Notes: generated from the letters alone by a model not told the origin. A stretch of 40,530 nucleotides of DNA from an uncultured Granulosicoccaceae bacterium (GCA_937981955.1 CALJNA010000102.1:1-40530); one strand, 5' to 3'; shown: positions 28,398 through 36,904, numbered from the stretch's first letter. Translations and numbers: made by a program.

Positions 28398-29929
28398 ACC
28401 GCCTCCTGCATGAAGCGTTGTACTGCGTCTCTGTCGCTGAAGTCGGTTTTTTCAGTACCAATAATTTGATAGGTCTCATGACCTTTCCCAGCGACAAGCA
28501 CCAGGTCGTTACTGGCAGCGTGCGACAAGGCATGAGAAATAGCCTCGGCCCGATTCGCGATAACGATAGCCCGGCCAGGTGTTTTCATCCCGGCAAGAAT
28601 TTGTTGCAAGATGGCGTTCGAACTTTCTGTTCGAGGATTATCGTCGGTGACAATAATATGATCGGCCTGCTCGGCGGCTAGTCCCATTGGCCCACGTTTG
28701 CCCGGGTCCCGATCACCACCACAACCAAATACGACCCATAGCTCACCTTCGCAATGGTGGCGCACAGCATCAATAACTGCCTCCAGTGCTTGCGGTGTGT
28801 GAGCATAGTCAACAATCGCCGTTGGCTTACCCTCACCACTGAATCTTTCGATGCGACCAGGCACCGGTACAATTTGATTTAAAGAAATACTGGCATCATT
28901 CGCCGCCTGACCAAGTGCGCGAAGCGCACCGTGACAAGCAAGCAAGTTCTCCACATTAAAGGAACCCATTAGTCCTGAGTTCTGTTGGAACTGCTGACCG
29001 TTGTCGATCAGTTCAAAACGCAGACCATTCTGGTATAAGTCAATTCCTTTCGCCTGAATCGTTATATCCGTTGCTCGTTCTGTCACTGCTGTATTTTTCT
29101 GCTCTGTGGCAAAAAACAGGACACGGCCACATTGGGTTTTGCCAGCGAGCTCGACCCCAAGTTCATCTTCACCGTTGAGCACCACAAATTGCAGTTCCGG
29201 CCAACTGAATAGTCGCGCTTTGGCATTTTTGTAAGCGGCAAGATTTTTATGATAGTCGAGGTGGTCGCGACCGAAGTTGGTCAGCACAGCAACATCAACT
29301 TTCACAGCATCAAGACGGCCTTCTTCAAGACCGTGCGACGATGCTTCAAGTGCGACAACAGTTGCCCCCGCATCTCGTAAATTCGCCATCATGCGCTGAA
29401 TCGATACAGCATCGGGTGTGGTCAGCTCGGTATCTTCAAGCGTATCCAAGCCCCAGCCCAGCGTGCCGATGTAACCGCATGACGTACCTGAACTGTTCAG
29501 CGCGTTAGCGACAAATCGACAAACCGACGTTTTTCCATCGGTACCAGTCACCGCAACCACCTGCAACGTCTTACTTGGGTCTTTGTAAAAACGTGCGGCG
29601 ATTGCACCAGCGTGTTGTTTTAAATTCGGGACATGCACAACGCTCTTACCGGCCGCTGTTATCGCAGCCAGTGTGTCGCTCTGTTGCAAACCAGCCGTAT
29701 CAGTCACTATAGCCACCGCACCTTTATCGAGTGCTGCACTGGCAAACTGCAATCCATGTGCTGTCGCACCAGCCATAGCAAGATAGACATCACCAGCATT
29801 GAGCAGACGACTATCCAGACACACACCACTAACATCAATATCAGCATCTATATGACTACGGACACCCGTATCGATATAGCCCGCTAACAGAGTATTGAGC
29901 TTCACAGAATTGATGTGCTCAGCGCTCAA
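28394..29929 (-). CDS. murE: UDP-N-acetylmuramoyl-tripeptide synthetase MurE (meso-DAP adding)
   Basis: Adds the third amino acid to the stem peptide. The 511 residues (E. coli 495) have the ATP loop GTDGKT at 129-134 and the substrate-specificity motif DNPR at 430-433, which marks ligases that use meso-diaminopimelate rather than lysine. Further landmarks are GTLGWGL, LEASSHGLEEGR, FGRDHLDYH, IVDYAHTPQALE and VFGCGGDRDPGKR. It overlaps ftsI and murF by 4 bases each. Confidence 0.97.
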   Translation of the reverse strand: MSAEHINSVKLNTLLAGYIDTGVRSHIDADIDVSGVCLDSRLLNAGDVYLAMAGATAHGLQFASAALDKGAVAIVTDTAGLQQSDTLAAITAAGKSVVHVPNLKQHAGAIAARFYKDPSKTLQVVAVTGTDGKTSVCRFVANALNSSGTSCGYIGTLGWGLDTLEDTELTTPDAVSIQRMMANLRDAGATVVALEASSHGLEEGRLDAVKVDVAVLTNFGRDHLDYHKNLAAYKNAKARLFSWPELQFVVLNGEDELGVELAGKTQCGRVLFFATEQKNTAVTERATDITIQAKGIDLYQNGLRFELIDNGQQFQQNSGLMGSFNVENLLACHGALRALGQAANDASISLNQIVPVPGRIERFSGEGKPTAIVDYAHTPQALEAVIDAVRHHCEGELWVVFGCGGDRDPGKRGPMGLAAEQADHIIVTDDNPRTESSNAILQQILAGMKTPGRAIVIANRAEAISHALSHAASNDLVLVAGKGHETYQIIGTEKTDFSDRDAVQRFMQEAV

Positions 29930-31659
29930 GAACGATCACCCCCAGCTGGTGCCAACACCGAGCCAAGGCCCACACGCTGATCATCGACATCATCAGGCTC
30001 AATGTTTTGTATTCGCAACGCGTGCGACATAACATCAGCAAACACCGGAGCCGCAACAACGCTACCGAAATGCTGCCCGCCTTTCGGGTCGTGAATAACC
30101 ACAACCGTTGCAAGCTCGGGGCGCGATGCCGGTGCAAAGCCTGCGAATACAGAAACGTATCGATCTTCGGCATATCCACCCTCGACCGAGCGATGCGATG
30201 TACCGGTTTTTCCGGCAACACGATATCCTGGAATCGCTGCCCTGTGACCCGTGCCATCAGTGACCACTGATTCGAGCATATTGCGAACCTCACGCGCTAT
30301 TTGCTTGTCGATGACACGCAGACCTTCATCCTGCGGAACATCGGTTGCGATAAATGACACCGCTGGCAATACACCATCGTTAGCCAAAGCCGAGTAGGCT
30401 CGCACCAGCTGCAATGCTGATACAGAAATGCCATAACCATAAGAAATACTGGCTTGCTCTATGTGATGCCACAAAATCGGATGATTAAAGTAACCGGCAA
30501 CTTCGCCAGGGAACTCGCTCCCGGGCGAACGACCAAACCCGAAGCTGTCAAACACCGACCACATTTGTTCAGGGTCTAGTTGCGTTGCAACCTTGCTAAC
30601 ACCCACATTGCTGGACTTTCGCACAATGCCCCGTAAATCCAGCCAGCCATTATCTCGCACATCATTAATCTGATACTTGCCAATGCTGTAATAACCAGGC
30701 GAGGTATACACAATGTCATCTGGCTTGAACTTGCCGGATTCAAGGGCGGCGGCAATAGTGAACGGCTTCATAGTGGAACCCGGCTCGAATACATCTGTTA
30801 CCGAGCGATTGCGTTGTTGACCTCCGGTTCGCTTGGACATGTCATTGGGGTTATATGACGGGTAGTTAGACATCGCCAATACTTCACCGGTGCGCACCTT
30901 CATTACAACAACTGACGCCGACTCCGCCTTGTGCTCCTTGATAACGTCGATTAACGCCTGGTCGGAGAAATACTGCAATTGCTTGTCAATGCTAAGGCGT
31001 AAATCTTTGCCGGGCACAGCCGGCTTGATGATGTCCATGCCAGTAATCTCGCGACCGGTTCGGTCCTGCACTACCCGACGCTTACCCGGCTCACCACTTA
31101 ACCACTCGTTGTACGCAAGCTCCAATCCTTCTCGACCAACATCGTCAATGTCAGTGAAGCCAACCACCTGCGATGCTGCTCGCCCACTTGGGAAATAGCG
31201 GCGGTATTCACGCAACAAACCAAGGCCTTCTACATTAAGTGCATCGACTTTTTTGGCAACATCCGGTGTGACGTGCCGTTTGACATACATAAATTCCTTG
31301 CCTTGCGATGCAGCGGTTTCTGTTTTACGCAACAGCTCATCAACAGGCAGATCGAGCAAAGCAGCCACTTCTCTTAAAGCTGCGGGTTGCTCTATCAATT
31401 TCTCCGGCACACCCCAGGCAGTTTTGATTGGCGTGCTAATAGCAAGCGGCTCACCATTGCGATCGTGCATGTTGCCTCTGTGGGCAGGAATAGCCACGGA
31501 ACGCAAATGCCGCGCATTGCCCTCAGTGCGGTAGAAATCGTATTCGATGAACTGCAGATAAAACGCACGTCCAACCAGCACTAAACCCAGGCAAGCAAAT
31601 ATCAGCAGTACGAACTGACGCCGTAAAGTCCACCGATTATTTATTGTTTGTGTTTTCAT
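29926..31659 (-). CDS. ftsI: Septal transpeptidase FtsI (PBP3)
   Basis: Class B penicillin-binding protein that cross-links septal peptidoglycan. I chose the ATG at 31659 (577 residues; E. coli 588), 13 bases after ftsL; the frame extends to a TTG at 31689 inside ftsL, adding 10 polar residues. A single membrane anchor lies at about 15-36, followed by the pedestal domain with RGNMHDRNGEPLA. Active-site motifs are STMK (295-298, nucleophile serine 295), SSN (349-351) and KTG (484-486). Neither start has a strong ribosome site, so coupling to ftsL is probable. murE follows with a 4-base overlap. Confidence 0.96.
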   Translation of the reverse strand: MKTQTINNRWTLRRQFVLLIFACLGLVLVGRAFYLQFIEYDFYRTEGNARHLRSVAIPAHRGNMHDRNGEPLAISTPIKTAWGVPEKLIEQPAALREVAALLDLPVDELLRKTETAASQGKEFMYVKRHVTPDVAKKVDALNVEGLGLLREYRRYFPSGRAASQVVGFTDIDDVGREGLELAYNEWLSGEPGKRRVVQDRTGREITGMDIIKPAVPGKDLRLSIDKQLQYFSDQALIDVIKEHKAESASVVVMKVRTGEVLAMSNYPSYNPNDMSKRTGGQQRNRSVTDVFEPGSTMKPFTIAAALESGKFKPDDIVYTSPGYYSIGKYQINDVRDNGWLDLRGIVRKSSNVGVSKVATQLDPEQMWSVFDSFGFGRSPGSEFPGEVAGYFNHPILWHHIEQASISYGYGISVSALQLVRAYSALANDGVLPAVSFIATDVPQDEGLRVIDKQIAREVRNMLESVVTDGTGHRAAIPGYRVAGKTGTSHRSVEGGYAEDRYVSVFAGFAPASRPELATVVVIHDPKGGQHFGSVVAAPVFADVMSHALRIQNIEPDDVDDQRVGLGSVLAPAGGDRS

Positions 31660-31672
31660 GTCGCTGCTCGTC

Positions 31673-31948
31673 TCAGGGTTGTCTCGCAATCATGATGGTG
31701 CCTTTGTGGCCAGGCAATACCATTCCCAAGCGATCACGGGCAGTCCGGTCAACCAACCCGTGCTCCGAAAACGTACTCTCTTCTATTTGTAATTGACTCC
31801 ACTGCACATCCAGCTCATCAATCGTTTGTTGTATTTGACTTAACTCTGCGTAGCGCTGACGACTCAAGTGTTTGGTGTACACAACAGCAACGGCCGTACA
31901 TACATTAATTGCAGCCAGAGCCACCAGCGCAAGACTTAAACGGTTCAT
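31673..31948 (-). CDS. ftsL: Cell division protein FtsL
   Basis: Small bitopic divisome protein that forms a coiled coil with FtsB and activates FtsWI. The 91 residues (E. coli 121) have an N-terminal membrane helix at about 5-24 (LALVALAAINVCTAVAVVYT), then the heptad-like segment RYAELSQIQQTIDELDVQWSQLQIEE, and a C-terminal part with the typical VDRTARDRLGM. Identification relies on this pattern and on its place between rsmH and ftsI. The ATG overlaps the rsmH stop by 4 bases. Confidence 0.92.
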   Translation of the reverse strand: MNRLSLALVALAAINVCTAVAVVYTKHLSRQRYAELSQIQQTIDELDVQWSQLQIEESTFSEHGLVDRTARDRLGMVLPGHKGTIMIARQP

Positions 31949-32874
31949 CGCACCCGCTCCGCAATTCTCATTACCGCGCTGCGCGCACGAGGGTTATGAG
32001 CAAGCTCTTCCGCGCCAGCTTTTTGCGCTTTGCCAATGAGTTTCCACGGATGCGGTGCACTCTCGGGCAGTGGGAGATGCCTGGGAATATCTGCAGGAGG
32101 TGGTGGTGTGCGAAGGGCTCGTTTGACCAGACGGTCTTCGAGTGAATGAAAACTGATCACCACTAAACGACCACCTTTTTTCAGCACTGCCGGTGCTTTA
32201 GCCAGAATCGTTTTAATTGCATCAAGCTCACCATTAACCTGAATGCGAATGGCCTGAAAACTTCTGGTAGCAGGATGGTGATGCCGTTCCCAGCGCGGAT
32301 GCGCGGCTTTGATAATCTCTGCCAGTTGTAGTGTGCGCGTTATTGGCGCTGAATCACGCGCAGCAATAATCGCTGCAGCAATTCTGCGCGCATAACGCTC
32401 TTCACCGTAGGTTTTAAGCACGAACACTAAGTCTTCTTCTCTTACTTCAGACAGCCAACGAGCTGCTGAAACCCCAGTTGACGGATCCATTCGCATATCG
32501 AGCATTCCGTCGCGAGAAAAACCAAACCCTCTTTCAGCTACATCAAGCTGTGGTGATGACACACCCAGATCGAGCAACAAACCATCAACTGCGCCTGCCC
32601 AACCTTGCTGTCCAACAACATGGTCGATATCGCTGAAGTTAGCGCTGACGATATTGAATCGCTGGTTTTTACCAAATTGCCGCTCTGCGTCGGCTAATGC
32701 ATCCGGGTCTCGATCAATAGCCAGCAGACGGCCAGTCTCACCCAGTTGCTCAATAATTTTTCCGCTATGGCCACCGCGGCCATAGGTTGCGTCGACATAC
32801 TTACCCTCGGCGTGTATGTTCAGCGCCTGCACCGCTTCGGTTTGTAGAACCGATACGTGCGTATCTGATGCCAT
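31945..32874 (-). CDS. rsmH: 16S rRNA (cytosine-1402-N4)-methyltransferase RsmH (MraW)
   Basis: Methylates N4 of C1402 in 16S rRNA with S-adenosylmethionine. RsmI, encoded at the end of this window, adds the 2'-O-methyl to the same base. The 309 residues (E. coli 313) show the SAM-binding motif DATYGRGGHSGKI, LLLDLGVSSPQLD, GFSRDGMLDMRMD, and the C-terminal HSLEDRLVKR. It overlaps mraZ by one base and ftsL by 4. Confidence 0.97.
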   Translation of the reverse strand: MASDTHVSVLQTEAVQALNIHAEGKYVDATYGRGGHSGKIIEQLGETGRLLAIDRDPDALADAERQFGKNQRFNIVSANFSDIDHVVGQQGWAGAVDGLLLDLGVSSPQLDVAERGFGFSRDGMLDMRMDPSTGVSAARWLSEVREEDLVFVLKTYGEERYARRIAAAIIAARDSAPITRTLQLAEIIKAAHPRWERHHHPATRSFQAIRIQVNGELDAIKTILAKAPAVLKKGGRLVVISFHSLEDRLVKRALRTPPPPADIPRHLPLPESAPHPWKLIGKAQKAGAEELAHNPRARSAVMRIAERVR

Positions 32875-33332
32875 CAGATAGAGAGTTGTTGAATAACTTC
32901 CGGTGCCTCACTCATATCAGCATCGCCGATTTCTTCGGGCCACATTTCAGAAGCGGCATCGAACTTCTCTTCACTCCACAACTCGCACTTCTTTCCCTGT
33001 CCGATGAGTACCGTCTTCTTTTTTATACCGGCGAAATCCCGGAGCGCCTGCGGCAACAGAATTCGGCCGTTCACATCAAATTCCACTTCGCTTGCATAAC
33101 CGACAAACAAGCGCTGCATCTTTCTTATGTGCGGGTTGGTGTTCGGAGCACTCATCAGTTTCGCTTCAATCTCGAGCCAGTCCGACATGGGATAGATGAG
33201 CAGGCAATGATCGGTATCCACCGTCACCATCAAACGGGTTACTCCGTCAGCTTCCAGTCGGTCACGGTGATGCTTGGGCATCGCAAGGCGGCCCTTGGCA
33301 TCGACTGTTAGCTTGGAAATACCCCGGAACAT
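32874..33332 (-). CDS. mraZ: Transcriptional regulator MraZ
   Basis: DNA-binding protein with two AbrB-like swapped-hairpin halves. In E. coli it represses its own dcw promoter. The 152 residues equal the E. coli length. The two diagnostic motifs are VDAKGRLAMP (about residue 10-19) and FDVNGRILLP (about 86-95). The start MFRG is canonical; no strong ribosome site precedes it. It is the first gene of the dcw transcript, which starts at a good promoter about 56 bases upstream that carries a repeat array resembling a MraZ operator. Confidence 0.97.
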   Translation of the reverse strand: MFRGISKLTVDAKGRLAMPKHHRDRLEADGVTRLMVTVDTDHCLLIYPMSDWLEIEAKLMSAPNTNPHIRKMQRLFVGYASEVEFDVNGRILLPQALRDFAGIKKKTVLIGQGKKCELWSEEKFDAASEMWPEEIGDADMSEAPEVIQQLSI

Positions 33333-33356
33333 CTGAATTTCGACTTAAAAAAGCCT

Positions 33357-33396
33357 TTAACCCCACAATTAGTCACAAAAAAGCACTGGGGGCCAC
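33357..33396 (-). promoter_or_regulatory. Candidate MraZ operator, four direct repeats at 10-bp spacing
   Basis: On the minus strand GTG recurs at exactly 10-base intervals: GTGGCCCCCA (33396-33387), GTGCTTTTTT (33386-33377), GTGACTAATT (33376-33367), GTGGGGTTAA (33366-33357). MraZ boxes described in E. coli are TGGG-type repeats with 5-base spacers, thus also a 10-base period. Here only the last unit keeps TGGG. The array starts within the -10 box, a position suited to repression. Confidence 0.5.
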
Positions 33397-33423
33397 TATA
33401 CGTACACCACTAATAATGGTCAA
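33395..33423 (-). promoter_or_regulatory. Sigma70-type promoter of the dcw cluster
   Basis: Minus strand TTGACC (33423-33418), 17-base spacer, TATAGT (33400-33395). Five of six bases match at both boxes. Transcription would start near 33388, giving a leader of about 56 bases before mraZ. Confidence 0.75.
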
Positions 33424-33530
33424 TGGAAAACAGACCTTAAAACGTTGTTTTTTCTCGAAAAGACAAGGGGTTAGCTTGATTTCTGGGCTCTATACGAATC
33501 AGTAAGTTACATCGTATTCATAGATTCAGC

Positions 33531-33689
33531 ATGAGAAAGATACGCGAACCCAGTCAATTTTGCGACGCTGTTCTCAAAGCGTTTCTGAAAGTTTGCAATC
33601 AATTGGTTATTAATAAACCAGAGTTAGCACTAAGCGGTCGAATAACCGACCCGGATGGCCACGTTAGTTATAAGTTGCGTTCAGTGTGA
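33531..33689 (+). CDS. Doubtful small open reading frame, 52 codons
   Basis: Would encode a 52-residue basic peptide beginning MRKIREPSQF and ending in TGA. I do not recognise it. There is no good ribosome site. Its C-terminal part (LALSGRITDPDGHVS) recurs in altered form just downstream in another frame (LAPMSRLSDPNDQVS), with mostly conservative replacements. It may be a remnant of a larger repeat-bearing gene, or chance. Confidence 0.18.
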   Translation: MRKIREPSQFCDAVLKAFLKVCNQLVINKPELALSGRITDPDGHVSYKLRSV

Positions 33690-33764
33690 GCAAATTGTTT
33701 TGTAATTCACTCGCGTTAGCACCAATGAGTCGATTGTCTGACCCGAATGATCAAGTTAGTTAAA
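33623..33764. repeat. Imperfect 50-bp direct repeat
   Basis: Copies at 33623-33672 and 33715-33764 align without gaps; by hand 36 of 50 bases agree. The ends are best kept: both begin GTTAGCAC and end near GTTAGTTA. The centre-to-centre distance is 92 bases. The second copy overlaps the last codons of the aminotransferase gene. Confidence 0.6.
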
Positions 33765-35135
33765 GGCAGCCGGTTTCAATTCAGCCAAAGTTCCATTGAG
33801 TGCTTTACCGACTCGATCAATTAAATCATCGACCTCGGCCGGCTTGATTGTCAGTGGCGGACAAAACGCCATGGCATCCATGATGTTGCGAGTGATAAAC
33901 CCGTTTTGCGCCGCATGCCTGCCTGCAATTGCACCAAGCTGCCCCGGTTTTTCCAAAGCGACTTTAGTTTCTTTGTTGGTCACAAGCTCCATTGCTGCAA
34001 TTAGACCAACGCCACGCACTTCTGCCACCAGTGGATGAGATTCATATTGCCTTAAACCCTCGATCATACGAGCACCCATTTTACGAGCGTGTTCAACAAG
34101 ATGATCTTCTTCAATTATGCGTATGGTCTCGCTGGCAACCGCACAAACTACCGGATGCCCTCCACCTGTAAACCCATGACCCAGCACACCCACTTTATTA
34201 CTCTCATCAGCAATCGGTTCGAACACTTTATCGTTGAGCAGCAGCGCTGAGCCTGGCAGGTAAGATGACGTTAGCTGTTTTGACAAGGTCATCATGTCTG
34301 GTTCGATTTTATATGTTTGACAACCAAACATGTTGCCAGTGCGTCCGAAACCGCAGATAACTTCATCGGCAACCAGCAATATGTCGTGTTTTTTCAAGAC
34401 TGCCTGCATCTTGCTCCAGTATTTCTCTGGCGGCACCACAACACCGCCGGCTCCCTGTACCGGTTCGGCAAAAAAAGCAGCAATCGTGTCCGCGCCTTCT
34501 GCCTCGATAACATCTTCAAGCTCTTGCGCTAAACGAGTTGCGAATTCGTCTTCTGATTCGTTATCCAGTTTTTCGCGCCAGTAGTGAGGGCAAGTAAGCC
34601 GCAGCACTGGCACAAGACAGTCGAACGATGCCTGATTAGCTGGCAGACCGGTCAGACAAGCGCCGGCTGTGGTCACACCATGATAAGCGCGGTTCCGAGT
34701 AAGGATTTTTTTCTTTTCGGGTTGACCAAGTGCATTTGATCTATACCAGATGAGCTTGATTGCCGTGTCGATAGCCTCAGAGCCTGAGTTGGTAAAAAAC
34801 GCCTTACTCATTGACGCCGGTGCGATGCTGACCAGCTTATATGCCAGGTCGGCGGCAGGCCCATGGGTTTTATGTGTGAACGAATGATAGAACGGCAGCT
34901 TCTGCATTTGCTGCGTTGCAGCATCTATTAAGCGCTGCTCGCTAAAACCAAGCGCAGTGCTCCAAAGGCCAGACATGGCCTCGATGTACTTATTGCCTGA
35001 GTTATCCCAAACATGAACACCTTTGCCTTGTTCGATAATCATGGGGCCGATATCCTGATGGACCCGGGCATTGGTGTAAGGATGCAGGTGAGCGTGGATG
35101 TCCCGACCTTCCACAGAATTGGGTAATTCGTTCAA
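33756..35135 (-). CDS. Class III pyridoxal-phosphate aminotransferase (omega-transaminase type)
   Basis: Transfers an amino group from an omega-amino acid or diamine, probably to pyruvate; the donor cannot be fixed from sequence. The 459 residues show the family landmarks: PLP phosphate-binding NSGSEA at 116-121, ADEVICGFGRTG with the pyridine-nitrogen aspartate D257, and the Schiff-base lysine K286 (LSKQLTSSYLPG). GEPIQGAGG-like AEPVQGAGGVVVPP at about 223-236 resembles putrescine- and beta-alanine-pyruvate transaminases. The start is TTG with GGAG 7 bases before it; an ATG 13 bases further up is out of frame. It is transcribed toward mraZ and stands alone. Confidence 0.9.
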   Translation of the reverse strand: MNELPNSVEGRDIHAHLHPYTNARVHQDIGPMIIEQGKGVHVWDNSGNKYIEAMSGLWSTALGFSEQRLIDAATQQMQKLPFYHSFTHKTHGPAADLAYKLVSIAPASMSKAFFTNSGSEAIDTAIKLIWYRSNALGQPEKKKILTRNRAYHGVTTAGACLTGLPANQASFDCLVPVLRLTCPHYWREKLDNESEDEFATRLAQELEDVIEAEGADTIAAFFAEPVQGAGGVVVPPEKYWSKMQAVLKKHDILLVADEVICGFGRTGNMFGCQTYKIEPDMMTLSKQLTSSYLPGSALLLNDKVFEPIADESNKVGVLGHGFTGGGHPVVCAVASETIRIIEEDHLVEHARKMGARMIEGLRQYESHPLVAEVRGVGLIAAMELVTNKETKVALEKPGQLGAIAGRHAAQNGFITRNIMDAMAFCPPLTIKPAEVDDLIDRVGKALNGTLAELKPAAFN

Positions 35136-35248
35136 TGGACTTCTCCATAGGCTTTATCGAAAATCGGAGACGGGATAATAGCACTGCTACCGCTCTACCA
35201 GCTCATACAAGATTAATGGAATCATTCTGACTTATGGTCGTTAGCAAT

Positions 35249-36049
35249 CTAACCAACACTCAGTGCACTAAACCTTTGTTCGACGGCAGCGCGAAAAGTG
35301 CGGCTCACTGGCACCTTGCGACCATCCTGCAACTCCAGCTTCATGGCTTGCCCCTGAACCACAGCTTGTTTCACAGCTGCATCAGCCACCCAGTGCGAGC
35401 GATGCACTTGTATTCCAGTTGAATCTGACATTTGCATTACCACATCGGAAAATCGATGTAGCACCATTCTCGATTCTTCGGTGCTCACGATTTTCACATA
35501 ATGTTCCTGTGCTTCCAGACTGCAAATCTCACCAAGTAGCGGTGGTTCCAGTGATTGTAAAAATGTCGTGGTTGTAGCATCGGGCTCAGGCTCGCTGTTT
35601 TCTGTTTTGGCGCCTGCTACGTTTTGAATATTGATCAAACGTGGAAGCAGAATCATTAAACACACAGCCACATGGTTATCAAGCAAATAAACAAGCTCGT
35701 ACGCAAACGCTCTGGCTGTGGACATTTCGGGCTGAGTACCACCGTTGAGGCCTAGCTCCGGCAAGCCGACGACCAGGTCAAATGCGGTAACACTGAGCAC
35801 GAACGGAATAAGACTGGCCAAAATGGCTGAGCCGTAGATTGCCCAGCGAGGCAATAGAGTTCCGGCATAACGTTCCACCGCCATTAGCACAGCGACAAAC
35901 AAACCCGCTTCGCCCAATACCCGACAAATCCAGTAAATATAGTTACCGACCAACCCGAAACCAGTGTCTGAAGACAGTTGATGGGAGGCCAACAAAATGG
36001 CCGATAAAAGTGCAATTAGTACAACCCATCTGTCTTCAAGTTTTTTCAA
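35249..36049 (-). CDS. Membrane-anchored LytTR family transcriptional regulator
   Basis: Predicted DNA-binding regulator tied to the inner membrane. The 266 residues have about four membrane helices (roughly 8-25, 38-56, 70-95, 116-138), a short linker, then a LytTR domain at about 165-262. The LytTR pattern is clear: SLEAQEHYVKI, MVLHRFSDVVMQM, GIQVHRSHWVA, and GRKVPVSRTFRAAVE. No receiver domain or kinase is present, so the membrane part may sense the signal itself. The start is TTG with AGGA about 9 bases before it and an in-frame stop 15 bases upstream. It is divergent from the lectin-like gene (213-base gap), its most likely target. Confidence 0.87.
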   Translation of the reverse strand: MKKLEDRWVVLIALLSAILLASHQLSSDTGFGLVGNYIYWICRVLGEAGLFVAVLMAVERYAGTLLPRWAIYGSAILASLIPFVLSVTAFDLVVGLPELGLNGGTQPEMSTARAFAYELVYLLDNHVAVCLMILLPRLINIQNVAGAKTENSEPEPDATTTTFLQSLEPPLLGEICSLEAQEHYVKIVSTEESRMVLHRFSDVVMQMSDSTGIQVHRSHWVADAAVKQAVVQGQAMKLELQDGRKVPVSRTFRAAVEQRFSALSVG

Positions 36050-36262
36050 TTCGAGCGATCCTGTTTATTCACTCGTGCAACATGAACGGATGACGGCGCT
36101 TATCTGATTGATTGTACTCACTATTTTCAAAATTTCGTTTGCTGCGTGTTGCGTGAATGGCATTGAAGAAACTCTTCATGAAAGACAGAAAATACGCTGC
36201 TCAGTTCCTCAATAATACTCGGCTCTAGAACATTTTAAACGTAAAACCACGGAGCGATTCGA

Positions 36263-36904
36263 ATGATGAAATTACCCACTTTTGCACTTATTGGCCTTGT
36301 GGCTTTTGTCGGTCCTGCGCAAGCACAAGATACGTCGCTCAGCTTTTTTGTCACCAGTGTTGGCTCCGGTAAAGGTGGTGATCTGGGCGGGCTGAAAGGT
36401 GCAGATGACCATTGCGCCAAACTGGCTGAAGCCGCTGGCGTTACTGGCAAATCCTGGGCTGCTTACCTGAGTACACAGGAAGAAGGAAAACGCGGTGTTT
36501 CGGCTCGTGATCGTATTGGTCAAGGGCCCTGGCACAATGCCAAAGGAGAAATGATCGCCGCAACACTAGATCAGCTGCATATCTTTCCAAACATCAGCAA
36601 AAGTACCGCGCTCGACGAAAATGGGAATTTGATTAATGGTCGGGGTGATCAGCCAAATGAGCACGACATTCTGACCGGAACTATGGCCGATGGCACGGCC
36701 TACTTCCCGCGAGAAACCGAAGACAGAACTTGTAGCAACTGGACTAGCTCAGGTGAAGGCAGTGCGACCGTTGGTCACCATGACCGACATGGCGGTGGCA
36801 ACACGTCATGGAATGCAGCGCACAACTCACGAGGCTGCTCTCAGGAAGATCTGACCAAGACCGGTGGTTCTGGATTATTCATGTGTTTCGCCACTGGCCA
36901 ATAG
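36263..36904 (+). CDS. Secreted lectin-like protein
   Basis: Exported protein of unknown role. The 213 residues begin with a Sec signal peptide, cleavage likely after AQA (about residue 21). The mature part is rich in Gly, His, Asn and Asp and holds four cysteines (DDHCAK, DRTCSNW, SRGCSQ, LFMCFA) that could form two disulfides in the periplasm. The patterns LSFFVTSVGSGKGGDLGGL, SWAAYLST, DRIGQGPW, NEHDILTG, and CSNWTSSGEGSATVGHHDR recur in a proteobacterial family that I remember as being annotated lectin; no sugar binding is shown here. GGAG lies 8 bases before the ATG. Its end overlaps the convergent FG-GAP gene by 30 bases and a strong hairpin follows the stop. Confidence 0.8.
   Translation: MMKLPTFALIGLVAFVGPAQAQDTSLSFFVTSVGSGKGGDLGGLKGADDHCAKLAEAAGVTGKSWAAYLSTQEEGKRGVSARDRIGQGPWHNAKGEMIAATLDQLHIFPNISKSTALDENGNLINGRGDQPNEHDILTGTMADGTAYFPRETEDRTCSNWTSSGEGSATVGHHDRHGGGNTSWNAAHNSRGCSQEDLTKTGGSGLFMCFATGQ

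Larger units (their letters stand above)
33333..33755. other. Intergenic region between mraZ and the aminotransferase gene
   Basis: 423 bases. The mraZ-proximal third holds the dcw promoter and operator-like repeats. The distal part holds a 52-codon open frame (33531-33689) and an imperfect 50-bp direct repeat whose second copy runs into the aminotransferase stop. The gap has no clear intrinsic terminator for the aminotransferase gene. Confidence 0.6.

Noticed and set aside
33623..33764. Integron attC site, because of the GTTAGC and GTTAGTTA ends.
   Set aside because: attC ends are inverted (RYYYAAC with GTTRRRY). These are in direct orientation and no integrase or cassette array is present.
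35002..35184. Small ORF from an ATG 13 bases before the aminotransferase TTG.
   Set aside because: Out of frame with the enzyme and overlapping its conserved N-terminus; GGAG fits the TTG better.
35175..35225. tRNA-like text on the minus strand upstream of the aminotransferase gene (AGCTGGTAGAGC).
   Set aside because: It resembles a D-arm, but the D-stem does not pair, no anticodon or acceptor stem can be drawn, and no CCA or T-arm follows. Probably chance.
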